From the NCBI GenBank assembly GCA_963575745.1, contig CAUYUJ010016282.1:1824532-1887031 (forward strand): a stretch of 62,500 bases of DNA, given 5' to 3'. Position 1 is the first letter of the stretch, and each line of letters starts with the position of its first letter. Made by a program: the position numbers and the translations under genes. The notes below the pieces were generated by a model. It was not told where the DNA came from. It did not search any database and was given only the letters and a program-made list of their open reading frames with translations. Of the stretch, positions 30,520 through 39,880 are shown in pieces. The stretch comes from Prorocentrum cordatum. Lineage: Eukaryota; Sar; Dinophyceae; Prorocentrales; Prorocentraceae.

Positions 30520-31345
30520 GCCCGAGAGCGCCGACTCGGAGTATTCAAGCAATAATTGTGTCGTTATACGTGGTGCCGAATTTGTCGTCGCTCATGGATT
30601 TCGATGCGAGGTTTGAAGCTGTCTTGGCCGAAGTGGGGGCAATGAGCTGGAGCGCATTCGCTTTCGCAGAGACATGGGGGAGTTCAAACATGAAGTGTTT
30701 ACCGCGGAAAGTGGGGCGCACATGGTTCCGAAGCGGAGGCACCAAATGATCCAGCGGCGTAGGTTCCCTCTTGCACTGCCATTGGGAATGCACGACCTTC
30801 AAGGCAGTCTCTGAGAGAGTAGCGATGCTTACGCTGCGTGGAGACACGTCGAACATCAATCTGGTGAGCGTGCGCATGCCTCATTCCAGATATGCAGATA
30901 GTCACGTTGAAGCAGTTTACGAAACTTTGGACTCTCTGTTGCAATCGCCTGGGATATTTATTTTTGCAGGGGATTTCAACGCAGAGGTTGGGCCCCAATC
31001 GCAGCACGATGATGAAGAAATGCGTATCTGGAGGCCGATCCCGATAGGGTCGAGGAGTCAGCGGGCGAATGGTTACTGCAGTGGCGTTCTCTTCATGGCC
31101 TGTGCCTCGCGAGCACGCTCGACGCTGCCGACCCTGAGCAACTTTGGACATGCGTCAATGGATCAATCCAGAAGCAACTCGATTTCATCATTGCCCCGCT
31201 TGCATGGAAGCCAAATGTTCGGAAATTCAGGGCGATTTCAAAGACCGACGCTGGGTCGGACCATCGGCCGCCCAGGATGCGCGTGCTTCTCGGCGCAAAG
31301 GAGAAGACTACCCGCGTTGCAACGCAAGTCTTGAGGGCCAAGAGT
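30520..31345 (+). pseudogene. LINE C endonuclease (EEP/APE type)
   Basis: The N-terminal part gives IQAIIVSLYVVPNLSS and SAFAFAETWG (normally QETW), 30540-30680. After a TGA near 30748 the frame 30771-31040 has HCHWECTTFKAVSERVAMLT, INLVSVRMPHSRY and IFIFAGDFNAEVG, with GDFN intact at 30969-30980. The last third, one frame over, reads LASTLDAADPEQLWTCVNGS, QKQLDFIIAPLAW and TDAGSDHRP, with the catalytic SDH at 31256-31264. One stop and one shift near 31040 break an otherwise full domain. Confidence 0.7.
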
Positions 31346-31814
31346 AGACGCGGACAGCTACAAGGCGCGCGTGGCTCGTCCTCTACAGGGGCAGCCTGTC
31401 ACCGAAGGAAGCCCTTCCGATGTGGCAACTAGGGTCTAGAATGCGATGGTGGAGGGCGTGGCTTCAACGTGCCCCCTTGTCCGGAGGAAGCCAGAACGAG
31501 CCCCGGAAGACAAAGAAATACGCCGCCTAGTGGAGGGAAGGCGTCACTTTAGGCGATCTGCATTTCTTATTGCGCAAGCAGAGCGGAGAAAATCATGGAG
31601 TCATAGATCATAAAACCAGACGTTTGATTCGAAACAAAAAAAAGAGCGAACCAGAGAGCGACGCGGATCGAACGAGTCTTGGGTGATTTCAAGGGTGCGA
31701 GCATGATTGCAAAATTTTGCGCGTTCAAGGATGTGAGCATGGGCAACGGCGCGACGAGAGCACATTACGCATGTAACCGATGCTCCTGGCACCGTCGAAG
31801 ACTCGACGGAAGAC
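31346..31814 (+). pseudogene. LINE C spacer between EN and RT
   Basis: Charged, helix-like sequence such as LVRRKPERAPEDKEIRRLVE and GRRHFRRSAFLIAQAERRK (31478-31595), typical of this LINE segment. A TAG and a TAA (31604-31625) and an A-rich patch follow. No catalytic function is expected. Confidence 0.5.
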
Positions 31815-32880
31815 GTGGCCGAAGTTCTCGCCTTCTTCTACGAGTCGCTCTACGTGGGCACCGGGGAACAGAGGCCTTCTGGACAGCCTGCGGGCGGTGC
31901 ACCCCCGGATGTCACGATGCTCGAGTTGACGGATGCCGCTCGTTCCATGAAGAACGGGGAGCGCAGGGATTCCGCTGGCATCGTTGCAGAGGCGCTGAAT
32001 CACAGCGGCCATGCATTGCGGGAAAATGCCCTCTCGTTGTTCAATTCAGTGCTTCCGCCAGACAAGGAGCCACCTGAATTGTGGAGACGCATTAAACTGA
32101 CTCTCTTATTCAAAACTGGTGACCCTGCGTTTCCGAAGGATTACAGACCAATTGCGACCCTGCCGATGCTGTATAAGCTGTTCGCCAAACTTGTTTGCAA
32201 TCGCTTGCGGGGTGCTATCACATCGCAGCCGGCGCAAGACCACGCAGCTTCTCGGGCTTCTCGACCGAAGACGATCTGCTCGCCTTGACCTCCTTGTCGA
32301 AAAAGCAGCGAGTGGAATCAGGCATGGTGGCTCGTGCTCGTAGACTTCTAGAAAGCCTTCGACGCGGTCGAACACGAGGACTGGCGGGGCGTTCTGTGCG
32401 AGTTCGGTCTCGATGAGTCGCGCATTGAACTGCTTCGGAAACTGCGCGCAAATCAGACCTGCTTCTGCGATCGCTGGGATTGAATCCCGCTCATTCAGCT
32501 TGGCCAGGGGTGTGAGACAAGGAGATCCACTCAGCGTTCTGCTATTCATTGCAGTTATGGAAGCATGTACTCGATCATTGAAGGCAAAATGGCATTGGCT
32601 CAACCAGAGGCGCGATGGGCAATACTTTGGTTTTGTGATCGATGACCAGGAGGACCCGATGGCGAATCTACGCTTCGCCGATGACGTCGCGTTGTTCTCG
32701 CAGACCAAACAGGACGCAGCGAAAATGTTGGGCCACCTCCAGGCCGCAGCGGCCAGAGACGGGCTCCGAATGTGCAAAGCATCGCTGGTGGTTTCATGTT
32801 CGTCGGTGGCTCCCAGGTCGAGAGTATTCCACCTGAAGGGTCAGAGAAGTATTTGGGTCGCATAATCAATTCGGAAGATT
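31815..32880 (+). pseudogene. LINE C reverse transcriptase
   Basis: Fingers: MKNGERRDSAGIVAEALNHS, ELWRRIKLTLLFKTGDP and FPKDYRPIATLPMLYKLFAK (31950-32200). The palm block is LVLVDF-stop-KAFDAVEHEDW, with TAG at 32349-32351 where Glu or Lys is usual. The template-grip block RSFSLARGVRQGDPLSVLLF lies at 32491-32550. The active site NLRFADDVALFSQT has FADD intact at 32674-32685. The end is GSEKYLGRIINSEDY (32840-32880). Frame changes occur near 32270 and 32430. The catalytic core residues are otherwise conserved. Confidence 0.8.
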
Positions 32881-32979
32881 ATCACGGCGCTGAGTTTTCA
32901 AATTGTCTCCGGCTGCCTTGAGAGCATTTGCGAAGTTTCGGCGTGCCTGATGCTCAAGGAGATATCGTTGACCAGCGAG

Positions 32980-33380
32980 ATTGAAGCTGTTTGATTCGGT
33001 AGTCACATCGACGGCTTTATATGGATGCTCGCGCTGGGCGATGAAGGTGGAGCACCGCCTGGCGCTCACGAGAGCACGGCGCAGAATTCTGCGACAGATT
33101 TTACAGATCCCCGTGAGACATGAGGAGAAGGGGAATATCATACGTCCAAAGGTCCACTCGTCTATGCGAACAGAAGGCTCGTGAACGTGGATTACGTGAC
33201 TGGGTCGAGACGCAGAGAACGCGAAAGTTACAGTTCGCCTTCAAGACAAGAACATGCACGAAAGGAACATGGAACAACCGGCTGCTGGACTGGACCCCAT
33301 GGTTCCGGACACGCCCAGGCAGGCCTTCATGGCGACCGTGCAAGCGATGGTCAGACGATTTCTGATGCGTTTGATCCACC
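32980..33380 (+). pseudogene. LINE C C-terminal tail
   Basis: Frame 32981-33184 gives KLFDSVVTSTALYGCSRWAM, HRLALTRARRRILRQILQIP. In the next frame LRDWVETQRTRKLQFAF and TPGRPSWRPCKRWSDDF follow (33200-33365). These are the usual LINE tail blocks: TALYGCE.W, RRMLR.ILG and GRP..RW.DD. The normally present CCHC was not found. A stop separates the two parts. Confidence 0.7.
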
Positions 33381-33954
33381 GGACCTCGCTCCAGACCCCG
33401 CCCTGGCCTCCGTCCGCACAGGGCCTCGCGCCTCGGGGGCGTTCGTGTCTGCGCCCTTCCTGCCCTCCTCCCCCCTCCCCCCCTCCCTCTCCTGTCTCCC
33501 TTCCCCATGTGCGCGGGCCCCTGCGTTCCTGGCATGCGGCCCGGTTGCGGGGGCGGCGCTCCGGGAGCCTGTCTCGCCAGCGCGACAGTGAAGCCGCCGG
33601 GGGCATGGATTTTCACACCAGGCTCTGTCTACGCGTTGCTAGTTTCACTCGGTCTGCCCAGGCGCGCTTCCGTGCGCCGTCAGGGGCCCGGCCCGCCGGC
33701 CGGTCAGCAGACCGCTCGCTCGCTCGCTGGTCTCTCCTGGGCGCCTCACTGGCTGCGCCCTTGGACGCAGCGGGCGGGCGGCCTTGCCGCTAAGCACAGG
33801 TGGTGGCGCATGGGCCCTTCCACCCGTTCAGGGCGAGGCGCCCTTGCCCCCCCCCTGCGGGAACGCCGTCTGCGCGCTTCATAATTATCTAGTAGCTTTC
33901 GGCCTTCGGCCCATCCCGCCACCGTGCGCCGGCTGTGGGTATGAAGCCTCTTGG
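33381..33954. other. GC-rich spacer, possible LINE C 3' region
   Basis: C-rich and then mixed GC sequence; open frames on both strands without motif. (CTCG)n-like repeats lie near 33710-33735 (GCTCGCTCGCTCGCTGG). Confidence 0.35.
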
Positions 33955-34560
33955 ATGGTCGTTGGGATCTCGTTGGGGGCCTCTCGGGCGCCTCTTGGAG
34001 GCAGGTTTGAAGCCTCATGGGGGGCCTTTTGGGGTTTGCTTTGGGCCTCTTGAGCGCCTCTTGGGGAGCTATTGGGGGCTTCTTGGGGCCGCTTGAGTGC
34101 CTCTTGGGGCCTCCTGGGGGCCTCTTCGTGCGGAAGACTAGCATTTTCAGTTTGTGTTCCCTCTCTTGGGGCCCCTTTTGTGGCCCTGTTGGGCCGTCTT
34201 GGGCACCTCTTGGGTCGTATTGGGCCGTTTTCGGGCCGTTTTCGGGCCCTCTTGGAGGCCTCTTGAGCCGGTTTGGGGTATTTTTGGGGGCCTCTTGGGC
34301 CGTCTTGGAGCGTCGGGGAGCCGAAACGGGGAGAAAGCCAAACGCATTCACAACACCAATGGGAAATCACTGATTTGGGCTTCTGGGGGCCCTCATATAG
34401 GCCTCTTGGAGGCCTCTTGGGGCGTCTTGGGAGCCTCTTGGGCCGTCTGGGAGCTACCTTGAGCGTCTTCTAGCGATCGTTCCGCGATTCGGGGCCCTCC
34501 TGGACCGTTTTCGGGGCCTCTTGGGGCCCCCTTGGCCCGTCTTGGGGCCTTCTCGGGCCT
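33955..34560. repeat. CTTGGGG/GGCCTC minisatellite, locus 1
   Basis: Irregular tandem units of about 12-24 bp built from CCTCTTGGGGGCC and GTCTTGGGCCG. A non-repeat spacer at 34338-34378 (ACACCAATGGGAAATCACTG) has a counterpart in locus 2. Antisense frames encode Pro/Lys/Arg repeats (PKRPPRGP-like). This is probably an effect of the repeat, not a gene. Confidence 0.75.
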
Positions 34561-34650
34561 GCAGAATCACGCGGGGAGTCGCTTGGAACCCCAGGGGAAC
34601 CGCGGCAGACCCGGGGAGATTTTAGAATTCGGGGTCCAGGTCCCTTGAAG

Positions 34651-34709
34651 ACTCTTCAGGAGCGCTCAAGTGATTACGCGAACACTCTTCAGGAGCGCTC
34701 AAGTGATTA
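34651..34709. repeat. Exact 26-bp direct repeat, 33-bp period
   Basis: ACTCTTCAGGAGCGCTCAAG followed by TGATTA occurs at 34651-34676 and again at 34684-34709 without mismatch. The identity suggests a recent duplication. Confidence 0.8.
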
Positions 34710-34716
34710 GGCAAAG

Positions 34717-35261
34717 GACCTGATTTCACGCCCATTCCGTGCCCACGGTGATACAGACGGTACAAGTCGTGGCAAGCGCAACAACAACCCAACCATCGGC
34801 AATCGACAAGAGGCCGAAGGCGGCACTGACGGCATCACGCGATCCTGCTCCATTGACCCCTCAACCCCCCATCTCCTTCCCAATGCCTCCCCCTACCCTC
34901 GATGGCTTTGCTGCGCTGGCGCACGGCAGCTCATGCAAAGGATCGCGGAGGGGAGGAAGAGGGAGAGAGGAATACATGTTGAGGGAGGAGAGTTTAGCGC
35001 CTGGCCAGCTAAGACGCAGCTTGTCTTCTATCCAGTACGCAGGCGCGGGGCGATTCGCCCTCGCCACCGCGCCGCTCTCACTGCACGGTCGCCCTGGCGC
35101 CAGGGGGGGGGGGGCTTCGTTTCGGGGACACTTTTTTATGCGGGGCGCGTTCGGCCCCTAAGAGAGCTCCGGACAGGCGCTTTCCCCTGCTGGCTTGGGT
35201 TTGCGTGACCGCGGCTATTAGTCGTTTCTTGTTTGTCGTCTCTGCTTGTTTCCTTTGGTTA

Positions 35262-35263
<2 letters not shown>
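34717..35263. other. No gene recognised
   Basis: The short frame 34739-35161 has no motif. A G run lies at 35103-35114. Confidence 0.35.
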
Positions 35264-35307
<44 letters not shown>

Positions 35308-35578
35308 CCTCTTCTCTCTCTCTCTCTCTCCATCCTCTGCTCTCACTCGCTCTCTGTCTTTCTTTATTGTTCTCTCTCTCTCTATCTCTTCTTATCGTGT
35401 CTGCGCGTGTATGTCTCTCTGTCTCTCTCTCTCTCTTCTCCCCCTCTCCACATCTCCTCCCCCTCTGTCTCTGTCTCTCTCCCTCTCTACACATACACCT
35501 ATATACACATTTGCACGTAGCTATGCTTGTTGCAATCTCTCTCTCTCTCTCTCTCTCTTTCTATACATATATCGATCC

Positions 35579-35612
<34 letters not shown>

Positions 35613-35833
35613 CTATCCCCCCTCTCTGCCCCTCTCTGTTTGTGCGGTCGCTCTCTCTGTTTCGCTTTCTCGTTTCTCGAGTCGTGTTTTTCAATATCAC
35701 TCTCCCTCAGCATGTTCTTGTTAATATTTGTTGTTTCTCTTTCTCTCTCTCTCTCTATCTCCCTGTCTCTCTCTCTCTCTCTTTCTCGCTCGCTCTCTCT
35801 CTCTCTCTCTCTCCCTATCTTTCTCTCTGCTCA
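35264..35833. repeat. Long (TC)n pyrimidine tract with (TA)n core
   Basis: About 570 bp dominated by TC, with CACA/TATA patches and an uninterrupted TA run near 35587-35612. Poly-Ser/Leu ORFs across it are artefacts. Confidence 0.9.
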
Positions 35834-36228
35834 GAGCAAGCAGCAAGCCCATCCATTCTTGCCTCGCGATACCGGACGCGGCCCATCCCACGCCGTGACA
35901 GAGTGACGCCACATTCATTTCAGTACACGCACGCGCGCCATGGTTCCGAAATGTTCTGTCGCCGTGCGCCTCCTGCAGCACGGCAGCCCCAGCCGCCAGG
36001 CACGGGCCGCCAAACTGCCACGTTCGCGGGTCGATTTGGCACCAGCCGCAGTCGGAAGGAGACCTGCGTGGTCGCGCTCCGGAGCAGCGGCGGCGCCGAC
36101 CGAGCAGCCGCTGCATGCCGCGATCTCGCCCACCAGATTGATGGCGAGACCACTTACCAGCAGCGCCTTTCCGATCCGACCCACGTGGGCTCAGGGGCGA
36201 GCGAATGAGATTGCGCACGAAACATAGA
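35834..36228. other. No gene recognised
   Basis: GC-rich sequence with mirror-image frames on both strands. It ends at the target duplication of Rep1 copy 2. Confidence 0.35.
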
Positions 36229-36391
36229 TCAGGAGGGGAAAAAACACACAGACACAATTAATCGTCGACTCCCAGGAAAATATGCAAAAATATGGGAAGT
36301 GGGGGGGAAGACAAAAACCAAGAAAATATGGGAAAATATGGGGAATCTTTTTATTTGTGTGTATTTATTTGTGTGTTTGTGGGCCCCTTCA
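36229..36391. mobile_element. Rep1 element, copy 2 (163 bp)
   Basis: Same orientation, ends and length as the copy at 16259. It starts TCAGGAGGGGAAAAAACACA and ends GGCCCCTTCA. The flanking 5-bp direct repeat is ATAGA (36224-36228 and 36392-36396), different from AATGT at copy 1. This shows two independent insertions. Confidence 0.8.
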
Positions 36392-36619
36392 ATAGAGTCG
36401 GCTACGTCATTTTGCATCCCATCAAGGCAGCGGCAGGGCCCCTCTCATCAGCCTCTGCGCTCACCGCTGACCACCGCGCCTGACAGGAAGGGCGACGGGG
36501 CGTCGTACAGTCGCATTTCGCTCCAGCGCAGCACATCCGCACACGCGGCAAACAGCTTGCCTTCGGCAGTGTTGGGGCCCATCAAGTCTGCCTACCCGGG
36601 CAAAGAGAGACTAATCTGA

Positions 36620-37003
36620 ATGCCCCGCCCCACGAGTAAGGCAACCAAGCCCGCGCCAAGACACATCCAAGGGGCCGTCTTCCAACTTGGCCCAGAGGAG
36701 GTCACGTACTTCCAAAACGTCGTTGAGGACATGTTTGACCCAGCTGACAACGTCGTGTGCATCCGCTCCGCCACGTGCGAGACTGACGCGATCGCGGCCA
36801 CGCCTGCGCCCGAGGAACTGTTCACGGCGCAGATATCAGGCTCTGCGCCCGCCTGTTTCCCAGGCGTACCAACGCACATGGATTTTGAATATTCACTGGC
36901 TCCGGCAGGGGCAAGGGGTCTCGGGTTAGCTATAGCCAAAGTCTTGCCACGCAAATGGTGCCCCCTGCCCTTGTCGCTGTCCAACGTTTGGCTGCGATTC
37001 TAA
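36620..37003 (+). CDS. Hypothetical protein or exon, 127 codons
   Basis: An ATG at 36620 opens MPRPTSKATKPAPRHIQGAV, then FQLGPEEVTYFQNVVEDMFD and ATCETDAIAATPAPEELFTA, to TAA at 37001. Composition is balanced and hydrophilic, unlike the GC-rich chance frames nearby. No domain, signal or membrane span is recognised. Protein-like pieces continue in other frames at 37150-37374, 37400-37580 and 37750-37932, so this may be one exon or part of a frameshifted gene. No function is proposed. Confidence 0.35.
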   Translation: MPRPTSKATKPAPRHIQGAVFQLGPEEVTYFQNVVEDMFDPADNVVCIRSATCETDAIAATPAPEELFTAQISGSAPACFPGVPTHMDFEYSLAPAGARGLGLAIAKVLPRKWCPLPLSLSNVWLRF

Positions 37004-39120
37004 CTTGCTCTTGCATTGATTGCTTCAGCGACGCCCGCTCAGCCCGCCGCGCGCGCGCCCGCCAGCCTCGATTCGGCGTCTTCTCGTGCTTCGGCCCCGC
37101 GAGAGTTCTCGCGCATGTTCAGACCGTGCTCGTCGTCGCGAAGTGACCCATGGATAGTGGCACCAGTTCCTACCTCCAGCAGTTTTCCTGCAGTGAACGC
37201 GGAGGTGGAAATCACGTTGCGCGGTCTTTCGCCAGCGTCAGCAACGAGCCGTTTGGACCTGCCCTCGCGGCGTCGTTCGAGCCCCCGAACAACGAACTAA
37301 AGCACCGCCAGTACAAACGCTCTGAGGGGCCCGACCAGCACGACAAACGCTTTGCGGTCACAAGGGTAGAGTAAGCGCTTCAGCTCGCGGCGCCCGCGCC
37401 AGTAGGACCCAGCGCCAACCATGGGACATTCATCGGCTCCAACAGCGAGGTGGTCTCCACGCTGGCGGCCAGCATGTCCTCTCCCCACCGCGGCCAACGG
37501 AACGCGTCAACATCGCTCTTGCTCTCCACGGCGCCATTTGCGCCGCGCCCCTGGGGCAGCCAGCTCCCAGATCACAGTCGATGCTGAGGCACGGCGCGGT
37601 GCCCACAACGAACGTTCAGCAGTCTTCAAGTTGCAGCCCCGCGCGCCAAAAGGCTAAGTGGCACCAGCCCCGACGCCGAAGACCACTGCGGTGACGGCAA
37701 CGTCCCCGTCCAGGGCTCCGACACTGCTGGCAGCCTCGCGGACGATTTCATGAGGACTTTGACGACGCGAGTGATGTCCTACAGGCCTACCGCCAGCAGT
37801 CCCCGACAATGTCGCACTTGCACGAGGCAGAATGTAGCAATCCAGCGTCGACGGCAGCCACTTGACCGCATGCGTGACGCGGTTGCGGCGCGGTCGCCAT
37901 GGGACCGAGCAAAGGATACCTTTGAAGAGTGAATCACAGGAACCTTTTATCGGTCTCGCAATTGAATGCCTTCATCACCTTGTCTTTCGCGTGCTGACCC
38001 CGCGCCAGCAGCGCGGCATCGAAGCCCTTATATTTTTCGGAACAAGCTACGCAACTGTCCAGACCGTACGAACGACGAGCTGTTGCTGGGCCATCTCGCC
38101 CAGATTGCGACGCGTATTTGGTCGCGCACGCCCGTCATTAGCAAATTTCCCCTCTCCTCTTCATTTCTCATTTTCCCCACCTTTTCCCTCCATTTGTTTC
38201 TCCCTCCTCACCTCCTCCACCGCTCGTCTTTTTTTCCGAAAAAGGGGTTCCAGGGCCTGTAAGGTTGATGTTAACTCGGTGTCTTAACCACTGTCCTGGT
38301 TATTCATTCCACCCTTCCGCTATGACGCGACAGCGGTGTCTATCTATCTGTCTGCCTGTCAGTCTGCTTGTCTGTTTCTCCTTCCTCCTTCATCGACGGG
38401 CACCCGGCGCCGCCACGTCGCGTGCGGGCCTTTGCGGTGGCTGATTTGGTCGCGAGCGTTCGCGCGGGAATTGGCGGCACGGACGCCGTTCATTTGCCGC
38501 CGTGCGTAAATTATGTTTCTTATTTTCCTCCGTGCATCCTTCCCTCCTCCTCCTCGTCCTCCTCCTCCGCATCCGTTTTTTCTCCCGTTTTCGTCCCGCG
38601 TCCGATCCCCTCCGTTTTCGTTTTCCTTGATCTGCCTTTGCATTGTCCCCCCCCCCCCCTCCAGAAGGAGTGGGCGGCAGGGTGGGCCTGTCGGGAGCGC
38701 CCGGCCTGAGGCCAGGCTTTGGCCCCCCGCGCAGCGGCGGGGGGGGCGGTCTGCAGCACGCGACCCTCGAAGACAAGCCGGGGGTCGAGAAAGGCCCCGA
38801 GAGGAGCAGGACCGCAGGCGGCAACGGCAGGTTCGCGCAACGGCAGGTTCGCGCCGCCTCGACGCGGCGCCGTCGCCAGCGCGGGCGTTCGAGGGCATTT
38901 TCCATGGGGCCCGCTGCGGGCCCCGGGGGCCTGCAGAACGACAGCCTCTGTGTGACGGTCGTTCGTGGTGTCAGAAGTCGGGGCCGACGTCGTCGCGGTA
39001 ATCAAGTCACGCGCGCCCGATCCGGCGTCGTCGCGGGAAGAAGGCCTCTGTGTTGATTATGCATTTCAGCGTTTGTCTGTGCAGTTGACCTCACCACATC
39101 AGTAGATTCGGCTAAGATAT
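37004..39120. other. Mixed region, no gene recognised
   Basis: Short protein-like frames to 37932, a pyrimidine-rich stretch at 38140-38240, a (TCTG)n-like patch at 38335-38385, T/C-rich sequence at 38510-38660 with a C run near 38648-38660, then GC-rich sequence to 39010. Antisense frames (38359-39005) are Arg/Gly-rich and without motif. Confidence 0.35.
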
Positions 39121-39124
39121 TGAG

Positions 39125-39880
39125 TTGGTATTGGTTACACTCTTTTGGATTGAATGTTCGCTGGCTGAATTGGAAGCCATACCCGAAGATCCTCAGTCTC
39201 TCAACGTCGCTGTGGAGGACGATGACGACCAATCAACGACGAACGACGACAGACTGACGGCCATGGCGTTTTTGGAATCGGAGGAGGGCAATGGACCATA
39301 CTATACCCAAGATGTACCAACGATACCACACTACGCCTTCCCAGGCTGCCCTCTTCGTAAGTCCCTGCAGGCATTATGTTGCAGTCGCCAAGTGGCCTTT
39401 TGGGAAACAAACGCCCCCATAGGCCCGCCGCTATGGTGGGTCTTCTGTTTTGAACACGTACCTTTCATCTTCCGAGGTAGAAGAAAAGCTACGCGGTGGG
39501 GCCATACTGCTCAAGAACCTGCTCAGCGACAGCCCCGCTTTGATACATACGTTCACAATTTACTATGTTTGACGAGCTGCACACTCACTCACAAAACTTG
39601 TTGCCGTACAGCCTACCGCAGTCTCAGCGAGAGCCTCGGTTTGAACAAATGGCAGATTTACATCGGAGGAGATGTAGCACAGTATCACCAGTGTGAACAT
39701 GCCCATGCTGAACAAGAATTGGCGTGTATCCGTGTAGCTGCTGGAAGATTCATAGACGAGTGCTCGCTGCCCCACGGCCAGAGCTCCATTTCGAAAACGG
39801 CTTGCCATCCATCCATGGAACTATGGGAAACGATTGGCGCTTCGCGTTTCCCCACCAGCCCTTTCAGAAGCGATGCTTAG
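39125..39880 (+). CDS. Hypothetical protein, up to 251 codons
   Basis: The frame is open for 756 bp in DNA of nearly even base composition, where chance frames this long are rare. The first ATG is at 39263 (MAFLESEEGNGPYYTQDVPT), so about 206 codons remain if it is the start. The open frame extends upstream to a TTG at 39125 and beyond. Cys-rich patches occur (CCSRQVAFWETN, CLTSCTLTHKTCCRT), as do aromatic segments (PLWWVFCFEHVPFIFRG). No family is recognised. It could be an exon, a retroelement piece or a young pseudogene. Confidence 0.4.
   Translation: MVLVTLFWIECSLAELEAIPEDPQSLNVAVEDDDDQSTTNDDRLTAMAFLESEEGNGPYYTQDVPTIPHYAFPGCPLRKSLQALCCSRQVAFWETNAPIGPPLWWVFCFEHVPFIFRGRRKATRWGHTAQEPAQRQPRFDTYVHNLLCLTSCTLTHKTCCRTAYRSLSESLGLNKWQIYIGGDVAQYHQCEHAHAEQELACIRVAAGRFIDECSLPHGQSSISKTACHPSMELWETIGASRFPTSPFRSDA

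Larger units (their letters stand above)
29356..33380 (+). mobile_element. LINE C: nearly complete non-LTR retrotransposon
   Basis: The element reads SL array, leader, coiled-coil ORF1 (29608-30211), APE-type endonuclease (30520-31345), spacer, reverse transcriptase (31815-32880) and C-terminal tail (32980-33370), all on the + strand. It is the least decayed retroelement here. The GDFN, SDH and FADD motifs are intact, but there is a stop in the RT palm and a handful of frameshifts. The 3' end is placed just after the tail motif. No poly(A) or target duplication could be fixed. Confidence 0.8.

Noticed and set aside
33746-34370. Antisense Pro/Arg/Lys-rich protein (PKRPPRGP repeats)
   Set aside because: It arises from the CTTGGGG minisatellite. 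Similar frames appear at the other two loci in different phases.
35205-36208. Poly-Ser/Leu proteins across the TC tract
   Set aside because: They are translations of a microsatellite; neighbouring frames are equally open.
39099-39116. CAGTAGATTCGGCTAAG as a gapped SL relic before the 39125 ORF
   Set aside because: It needs at least three gaps to align with the SL; not convincing.
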